Below are positions 62,794 through 64,000 of a stretch of 64,000 nucleotides of DNA, piece by piece; position 1 is the first letter of the stretch; every line of letters begins with the position of its first letter. Source of the DNA: Oceanibium sediminis (GTDB lineage: Bacteria; Pseudomonadota; Alphaproteobacteria; Rhodobacterales; Rhodobacteraceae); contig NZ_QGNX01000001.1 of the NCBI RefSeq assembly GCF_003265325.1, forward strand, positions 496,001 through 560,000, given 5' to 3'. Position numbers and translations under genes: made by a program. Below the pieces are notes generated by a model. That model was given only the letters and a program-made list of their open reading frames with translations. It was not told the origin of the DNA and searched no databases.

Positions 62794-64000
62794 TCAGTAA
62801 ACCAGGCGGTAGTAGTTATCGACCAGGGTATTCTCGCCGTTGACGCCGCCTTCGCAGCCGACCCAGCCGCCGCCAGCCATGATGTCCACGTCCCCGTCGG
62901 CGATGATCTGCGAGCCCTGGAACGCATCGCCCTGCGCCGCCAACTGCACGTTGCTCTTGGTCACAAGCCGCGATCTGCGGATCGTTACGCCGGCCGCCAT
63001 TGAAATGTTGCCGTTCGCCACGATATCCGTGCCGAAACGCCGGTCCGGGTCGTCACAGCTGCCATTGCCCAGGATCGCACCGGAATTGCCCGCAATCGCC
63101 GCACCGCCGCCGGGCAGCAGCGCCGAAGACATGATCGAAGAGCCGGACAGGTCGTTCGTGCCGTTGAAGGTGAACCCGCAAGGCGACAGAAGCACGACGT
63201 TGTTGAACGGCAGGTCGTTGGCAAAAACGATTCCCTGGTTTCCGCTCAGCGAGCACGTCCCGTTGATACCGCCGTCGATGCTGACGACTACGCGCTCGGG
63301 CAGGGGCCGGTAACCGGCGGGCAGCGACTCCGCGTTCTGCGGTGAGGACCCGCCATTGGTGGTTCCGGGGATATAGCCGTCCACTAGGTCCTGGAAGTTG
63401 TCCGCGGTCATGTTGATTTGCGTGATTCCATGCACCAACGGATCAACGGTAGGGTCAATGACAGCGGTTTGCGGGACCTGCGAGGCGTCCAGGATGGGCG
63501 CGGGCCGCAGTTCGGCGTCGACCTCGTTGTAGTTCCTAGCCAGCGAGGATTCCTGAAGGAATGCCTGCGGTATGTACCGGGATTCAGCATTTTCGTGGGA
63601 CAGGTAGGCTTTCGGGTTCGTCGCCGCCGCGATGTAGTAGTCGTAGATCGCCGGGACGTCCGGCATGTAGGACTGTTCGCCGATGATGTTTTCTTCCAGA
63701 AGCTTTCCGTCACCCACCAGGGTGTCGGAAATATCGGATGTACGGCCGATCGCATCTTCGTAGGGGCTTTCGGTTTCACAACGAGACCCTTCGCCCAGGC
63801 ACAGGCCATCCGCATCCTTGCCGTAGCTGATGGTGGGATAGGTGCCATCGTCCGCAGGGTAGTGGCCGGAGTTGTTCTGGAAGATCACGCGGTCTTCCCC
63901 GTGCAGGCAGATGGAGCCCTGGAAGACGTTGTTGGAACGGAAGAACAGCGTACCGCCCGCCATCACGCCCTCAAGATCGGGGCAGTTCTCCGGCTCGAAC
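62794..64000 (-). CDS. TadG-like pilus/surface-associated protein (partial at right edge)
   Basis: About 402 residues are visible; the frame stays open past 64000, so the N-terminus is missing. It contains a series of short beta-strand-like repeats with Gly, Asn, Asp and Ser (SGSSIMSSALLPGGGAAIAG, GTDIVANGNISMAAGVTIRRSRLVTKSNVQLAAQG), suggesting a beta-helix or solenoid, and several cysteine residues. The sequence FEPENCPDLEGVMAGGTLFF at the edge resembles the C-terminal part of TadE/TadG-type pilus proteins of Rhodobacterales. That assignment is from memory of the family and not certain. Downstream a strong terminator separates it from dnaN. Confidence 0.55.
   Translation of the reverse strand, partial: FEPENCPDLEGVMAGGTLFFRSNNVFQGSICLHGEDRVIFQNNSGHYPADDGTYPTISYGKDADGLCLGEGSRCETESPYEDAIGRTSDISDTLVGDGKLLEENIIGEQSYMPDVPAIYDYYIAAATNPKAYLSHENAESRYIPQAFLQESSLARNYNEVDAELRPAPILDASQVPQTAVIDPTVDPLVHGITQINMTADNFQDLVDGYIPGTTNGGSSPQNAESLPAGYRPLPERVVVSIDGGINGTCSLSGNQGIVFANDLPFNNVVLLSPCGFTFNGTNDLSGSSIMSSALLPGGGAAIAGNSGAILGNGSCDDPDRRFGTDIVANGNISMAAGVTIRRSRLVTKSNVQLAAQGDAFQGSQIIADGDVDIMAGGGWVGCEGGVNGENTLVDNYYRLVY

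Overview
The window reads as chromosomal DNA of a GC-rich alphaproteobacterium of the Rhodobacterales (Rhodobacteraceae) that carries bacteriochlorophyll and spheroidene-type carotenoid genes, so an anoxygenic phototroph. The support is the Mg-chelatase set bchI-bchD-bchO next to crtA, crtI, crtB and tspO, the alphaproteobacterial flagellar regulators flaF and flbT, and the overall gene repertoire. No rRNA, tRNA, CRISPR array, insertion sequence or prophage was recognised.

Layout. (1) 0.4-17.8 kb is a large part of a flagellar cluster: flgD-fliK (minus); flgJ, an flgN-like gene, flagellin, flaF, flbT and a DUF1217 gene (plus); fliI (minus); flgB-flgC-fliE-fliQ-flgF-flgG-flgA-flgH-fliL (plus); then a fliJ-like gene, flhB, fliR, flhA and an SltF-like lytic transglycosylase (minus). 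FliF, FliG, FliM/N, FliP, FlgE, FlgI, FlgK, FlgL and the stator genes are not in the window. (2) 17.9-27.2 kb holds a DCC-family gene, an unusual photolyase-like gene, and a photosynthesis segment. That segment is bchO-bchD-bchI-crtA reading left and crtI-crtB-tspO reading right from one short divergent region with PpsR/CrtJ-type TGT-N12-ACA boxes. (3) 27.2-30.6 kb is a small operon of a stand-alone receiver protein, a small membrane protein and a fused sodium/solute symporter-histidine kinase. (4) 30.7-34.1 kb is an accessory-looking block (STAS-less SulP transporter, LysR regulator, divergent DUF318 permease) containing two copies of a terminator-centred repeat.

(5) 34.3-44.5 kb contains metabolic and housekeeping genes: aminotransferase, acetyltransferase, mercaptopyruvate sulfurtransferase, RecQ, RsmD, ferredoxin reductase, peroxiredoxin, and pterin dehydratase / FemAB-like / GDPD / RidA. 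The last four follow directly a type I secretion ABC-HlyD pair (44.5-47.6 kb) and look like one six-gene operon. (6) 47.8-49.2 kb is mlaA-mlaC, and 49.2-51.3 kb a PBP1A. (7) 51.5-57.2 kb holds glnK-amtB, a free-Met-R-sulfoxide reductase, AMP nucleosidase, an HU protein, a DMT exporter and a small membrane protein behind a strikingly AT-rich upstream region. (8) 57.2-62.6 kb is gyrB, a LysE exporter, recF and dnaN, without dnaA. The right edge is a partial TadG-like surface or pilus protein.

The most interesting points are the photolyase-like protein with its FAD domain first, the symporter-kinase operon with its promoter and palindrome, the paired repeat around the lysR-permease module, the T1SS-ridA-gdpd-femAB operon, and the candidate binding sites at crtA/crtI, fliI/flgB, glnK and lysR. 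Functional calls rest on protein motifs read by eye; no database search was run.
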